A stretch of 64,000 nucleotides of DNA from Odiellus spinosus (taxonomy: Eukaryota; Arthropoda; Arachnida; Opiliones; Phalangiidae), in contig CAWUCO010000198.1 of NCBI GenBank assembly GCA_963920705.1, positions 1-64,000 of the forward strand, written 5' to 3'. Position numbers and translations under genes: made by a program. A model generated the notes under the pieces. That model ran no database searches, was not told the origin of the DNA, and was given only the letters and a program-made list of their open reading frames with translations. This document shows, piece after piece, positions 60,785-64,000 of this stretch (its first letter is position 1; each line of letters starts with the position of its first letter).

Positions 60785-60990
60785 TATTACGGAATGATTT
60801 TTATATGGCGAATGAATTTTGAGAATGGAGAAATTCTGTAGCGAGAAGCGCCCACGTTTCTGTTTTACGAGAATACGACACTTCATAAATTATTAAAAAA
60901 TAATAAAATATTTTTATATCAAAGAGTAGTTTCATTCGGCGAAAGATTTAAGAAGGGTCAATGAAAGCGCGGGAGTTGTCAATGTCTAGG
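60785..60990. repeat. dispersed direct repeat R3, copy 1
   Basis: Diverged match to 61805-62015: ATATTACGGAATG, TTTTGAGAATGGAGAAAT, CACGTTTCTGTTTTA-GA, CGACACT, GTTTCATTCGGCGAAA and TGTCAATGTC occur in order. Confidence 0.75.
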
Positions 60991-61804
60991 CCACACTTTA
61001 GGGGCGCATCACGAACATTTCCCTATTTCATCGAAATTAATTTAATCGAAACGGTAATAAATCGAAAGAAATATTATTAGAATTTAATCGTAGACGATAC
61101 GAGGCTCAGATTTGATAATTGGCGAGTTAGTCTCGGGACGAAAAAACGAAAACCAGAGGGTGCTGTACTACATTTAAGAGAAACGAAATTGAACTGCAAA
61201 TTACGTAGACAAGGAGGTTGGGCCGGAGGGCTTTATTACGTGATTGGGCAGGTCCCAGACAGACGAAATACAAAGCTTCCGACTAACGAAGTCGACTAGA
61301 AATTGGTATAATAACGAAACGATCACGACTTAAATGAAAGCTCTATTTTTTGTAGTAACTGGAATGTTATTGCTATTAAGTGACGGTTCAATTAGCCAAA
61401 GTGGCAAATCACTACGGCTAGTCCGCGGTTTGCGACTTCGAAAAGGCGAAGGGGAACTGATTGCGCCTCTCCTTCTCTAGCGTTTGAGATTAGGACTAAA
61501 CTATCTGCAGCCGATTTTTATTTGTTACCTGAAACAAATGGTCCTTAAACTTTTCGTTCTTTTATAGCTCGTGTTTAACTTAAAAATATTTCGTAAACAC
61601 GAGATAATGGAAGCTATAAAATTATAGTAAACTCAAGAACCTGTAACCACCAAATTAGAGTAATATTATTTTTAGCCGGAAAAGTGATTGGCATATATAG
61701 TGGCAAGCACCCGTCAACTCGGTTTGGCTATAACATTGACTGACGTTCGCGGAATAATGGAGGACATTTTAACGATAATATAAAGAATTAATTTCATTAA
61801 TTAT
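60991..61804. other. no recognisable feature
   Basis: No open frame of interest. It is flanked by the two R3 copies and may be the inside of an LTR-like or tandem structure, but I see no coding remnants, primer site or polypurine tract. Confidence 0.35.
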
Positions 61805-62015
61805 TAAAATATTCATTACGGAATGGTGTTTTATTTGTCGAACGAGTTTTAAGATTGAAGAAATCAAATATCTGTTTTATGACAACACGACACTATTAAT
61901 TATCAAATAATAAAAATAATACTATAATTTCAAAGAATGGTTTCATTCGGCGAAACAATTGAGGTTCATCGTTTAAACAGAAGGTTAATTACGATGGGTG
62001 GCAATGTCAAAAGAC
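61805..62015. repeat. dispersed direct repeat R3, copy 2
   Basis: See copy 1 at 60785-60990; same orientation, about 1,020 bp apart, roughly three-quarters similar by eye. Confidence 0.75.
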
Positions 62016-62119
62016 TCAATATGGGGCAAGATGGAAAATTCTGACCACAGTCTCAAGACTCGAATCTCGACCGGAATATGGAAGATTTGGCTATGCGTTT
62101 CTCGAATTGGCACTTGACT

Positions 62120-62765
62120 TAAATGGGGGAGGGGGGGTCGACTAACCGCTATTCAGACTCTCTAGCGGCCTCGGTACTTTGGCATCGGTTGAAGGTGCTC
62201 AACCCACCGGCGAAATACGTTCGCGAGTGGCAATCGTGTCTCATTGATTTCCTTTGGGGAGGTATACATTGGGCCCCCGCCCGATCTCTCTACCCCAGAC
62301 CGTCGGTTGGTGGTCTGGGCCTCGTCCATATTCACTCAAAACTTGATTCTTTTCGCGTTCAAACGGTTTCGGTTCTCCTCACCGTTACCCGTAGCTCAGC
62401 CACGGCGGTTGACATTGGCCTTGAGTAAGTCGACTCTTTTTTCCACCGTTTTTGACGCTATCGGAGCCCTGATGAGCCCTGATCATCGTTGGCTGCCTCA
62501 GGGCACTATCCTCGGCAATAGCCAGTCTTCCCGTGCTTTCGTCCAACAGCACCGCTTACTACGCGCCGCCTTAATCCATTCGTTTCAAGGAGTCCTCGAC
62601 TTGCGCGGGGTCGTCTCTGATGAGCTTTTTGTCCCAAAGGCGGGCTTATGTCTCGCTGAGGAGTCCTCAGCTACTGGCCGGTGTTGCAGGGTATTCCTTT
62701 ACAACAGCCCCCATGACGCTCGGCTTCCCGCCTCGCGCTTCTGGTTGGGAAACCGTTTGTAGTAG
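62120..62765 (+). mobile_element. Tx1/L1-like non-LTR retrotransposon, 3' end of ORF2
   Basis: SVLWHRLKVLNPPAKYVREWQSCLIDFLWGG is split here as LWHRLKVLNPPAKYV and CLIDFLWGGIHW. Then come LYPRPSVGGLGLVHIHSKL and FRVQTV: the conserved region after the RT domain in Tx1/L1-like elements (LWYRL..L.PP......Q..L..F.W.G.HW ... P...GG.GL). A frameshift near 62425 leads to GVLDLRGVVSDELFVP. Extreme 5' truncation is usual for such insertions. It is directly followed by a satellite array. Confidence 0.8.
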
Positions 62766-62777
62766 TACGCGTGCTGA

Positions 62778-64000
62778 TCTCGGCATCCCCCCTCTCTTCC
62801 CCCCTCTCTTCCCCCTCTCTTCCCCCTCTCTTCCCCCTCTCTTCCCCCTCTCTTCCCCCTCTCTTCCCCCTCTCTTCCCCCTCTCTTCCCCCTCTTCCCC
62901 CTCTCTTCCCCCTCCTTCCCCCTCTCTTCCCCCTCCTCTTCCCCCTCTCTTCCCCCTCTCTTCCCCTCTCTTCCCCCTCTCTTCCCCCTCTCTTCCCCTC
63001 TCTTCCCCTCTCTTCCCCCTCTCTTCCCCCTCTCTTCCCCCTCTCTTCCCCCTCTCTTCCCCCTCTCTTCCCCCTCTCTTCCCCCTCTCTTCCCCCTCTC
63101 TTCCCCCTCTCTTCCCCCTCTCTTCCCCCTCTCTTCCCCCTCTCTTCCCCCTCTCATCCCCCTCTCTTCCCCCTCTCTTCCCCCTCCTCTTCCCCCTCTC
63201 TTCCCCCCTCCTCTTCCCCCTCCTCTTCCCCCTCCTCTTCCCCCTCCTCTTCCCCCCTCTCTTCCCCCCCTCTCTTCCCCCCCTCTCTTCCCCCCTCTCT
63301 TCCCCCCTCTCTTCCCCCCTCTCTTCCCCCCTCTCTTCCCCCCACTCTTCCCCCCACTCTTCCCCCCACTCTTCCCCCCTCTCTTCCCCCCACTCTTCCC
63401 CCCTCTCTACCCCCTCTCTTCCCCCCCTCACTTCCCCCCTCTCTTCCCCCTCTCTTCCCCCTCTCTTCCCCCCTCTCTTCCCCCCTCTCTCCCCCCTCTC
63501 TTCCCCCCTCTCTTCCCCCCTCTCTTCCCCCCTCTCTTCCCCCCTCTCATCCCCCCTCTCTTCCCCCCTCTCTTCCCCCCTCACTTCCCCCACTCTTCCC
63601 CCCTCTCTTTCCCCCTCTCTTTCCCGCTCTTCCCCCTCTCTTCCCCCCTCTCTTCCCCCTCTCTTCCCCCCTCTCTTCCCCCCTCTCTTCCCCCCTCTCT
63701 TCCCCCTCTCTTCCCCCTCTCTTCCCCCTCTCTTCCCCCTCTCTCCCCCTCTCTTCCCCCCTCCTCTTCCCCCTCCTCTTCCCCCCTCCTCTTCCCCCTC
63801 CTCTTCCCCCTCCTCTTCCCCCCCTCTCTTCCCCCCTCTCTTCCCCCTCTCTTCCCCCCTCTCTTCCCCCCTCTCTTCCCCCCTCTCTCCCCCCCTCTCT
63901 TCCCCCTCTCTTCCCCCCTCTCTTCCCCCCTCTCTTCCCCCCTCTCTTCCCCCCCTCTCTTCCCCCCTCTCTTCCCCCCTCTCTTCCCCCCCTCTCTTCC
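62778..64000. repeat. CCCCCTCTCTT satellite (11-12 bp unit), continuing past the window
   Basis: At least 100 copies of TTCCCCCTCTC / TTCCCCCCTCTC with variants TTCCCCCTCC and CCCCACTCTT. The plus strand is almost pure pyrimidine, the minus strand is G5-6/AAGAGAG. Local blocks of the 12-bp and CTCC variants show internal homogenisation. The long minus-strand frames (GEERGEERG-type) are translations of the repeat. Confidence 0.98.

Noticed and set aside
60785..62015. LTR retrotransposon with R3 copies as LTRs
   Set aside because: Copies are strongly diverged, no TG...CA ends, no primer-binding site and no gag/pol remnants between them.
62667..63593. Long minus-strand open frames of Gly/Glu/Arg repeats
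   Set aside because: They are translations of the CCCCCTCTCTT satellite; the frame stays open only because the unit lacks stops.

Overview
This is a gene-poor, repeat-rich stretch of an arthropod nuclear genome. No complete host gene is recognisable. Almost everything identifiable is a mobile element, an integrated Maverick/Polinton (adintovirus-like) DNA virus, or nuclear mitochondrial DNA (NUMT). The arthropod assignment rests on the NUMTs, which keep the order cox1-cox2-trnK-trnD-atp8-atp6-cox3-trnG-nad3 with nad5 on the opposite strand, and trnM-nad2-trnW. It is weakly supported by short (CCTAA)n tracts, the complement of the arthropod telomere repeat. The cox1 stop runs directly into the cox2 start with no trnL(UUR) between them. 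That is the non-pancrustacean arthropod order, so a chelicerate or myriapod host is possible, although a deletion in the NUMT would look the same.

Layout. 1-1.2 kb: 3' end of an I/R1/Jockey-type non-LTR retrotransposon. 1.2-10.5 kb: hairpin elements, minisatellites, a tRNA-like sequence, a cox1 NUMT, a two-subfamily 91/100 bp satellite and a 1.4 kb long-TIR element. 10.5-20.05 kb: virus-like element A, with a protein-primed DNA polymerase B on the minus strand, a CRE/GC-box-rich divergent promoter, and then on the plus strand a small membrane protein, penton-type minor capsid protein, basic core protein, major capsid protein (MCP), PC4-like protein, integrase and adenain-like protease. 20.06-32.4 kb: a second, clearly different element B. 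Its minus-strand arm carries two unrecognised genes, PolB, a BIR (inhibitor-of-apoptosis) gene, a PPP1R15/GADD34-like gene and a GG-site virion protein. Its plus-strand arm carries MCP, a protease-BIR fusion, a second PPP1R15-like gene and a PC4-like gene. Two inverted copies of one DNA transposon interrupt the virion gene and the MCP gene of B. All viral genes carry frameshifts or stops, so these are endogenous relics.

32.4-41.1 kb: dispersed repeats, then a 12S-16S-trnM-nad2-trnW NUMT split by a 2.2 kb DUF4817/DDE transposon, itself split by a palindromic insertion. 41.1-44.6 kb: hairpins, MITEs and dispersed repeats. 44.6-50.7 kb: a decayed Helentron (HUH Rep, Pif1 helicase, C-terminal endonuclease). 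51-55.7 kb: a second large NUMT split by a non-LTR element and a MITE. 55.7-62 kb: GGTCTC-rich inverted arrays, duplications, one candidate host exon and another MITE. 62.1-62.76 kb: 3' end of a Tx1/L1-like retrotransposon. 62.78-64 kb: an 11-12 bp CCCCCTCTCTT satellite running off the window.

The most notable biology is in element B. A BIR gene and a gene with a PP1-binding KVxF motif plus a PPP1R15-like RFxxR segment occur together twice, once in each arm, with diverged sequences. A PLDLS (CtBP-type) motif sits at the N-terminus of its polymerase. This reads as a host-control module against apoptosis and eIF2alpha-mediated translational shut-off, in an animal Maverick/adintovirus lineage.
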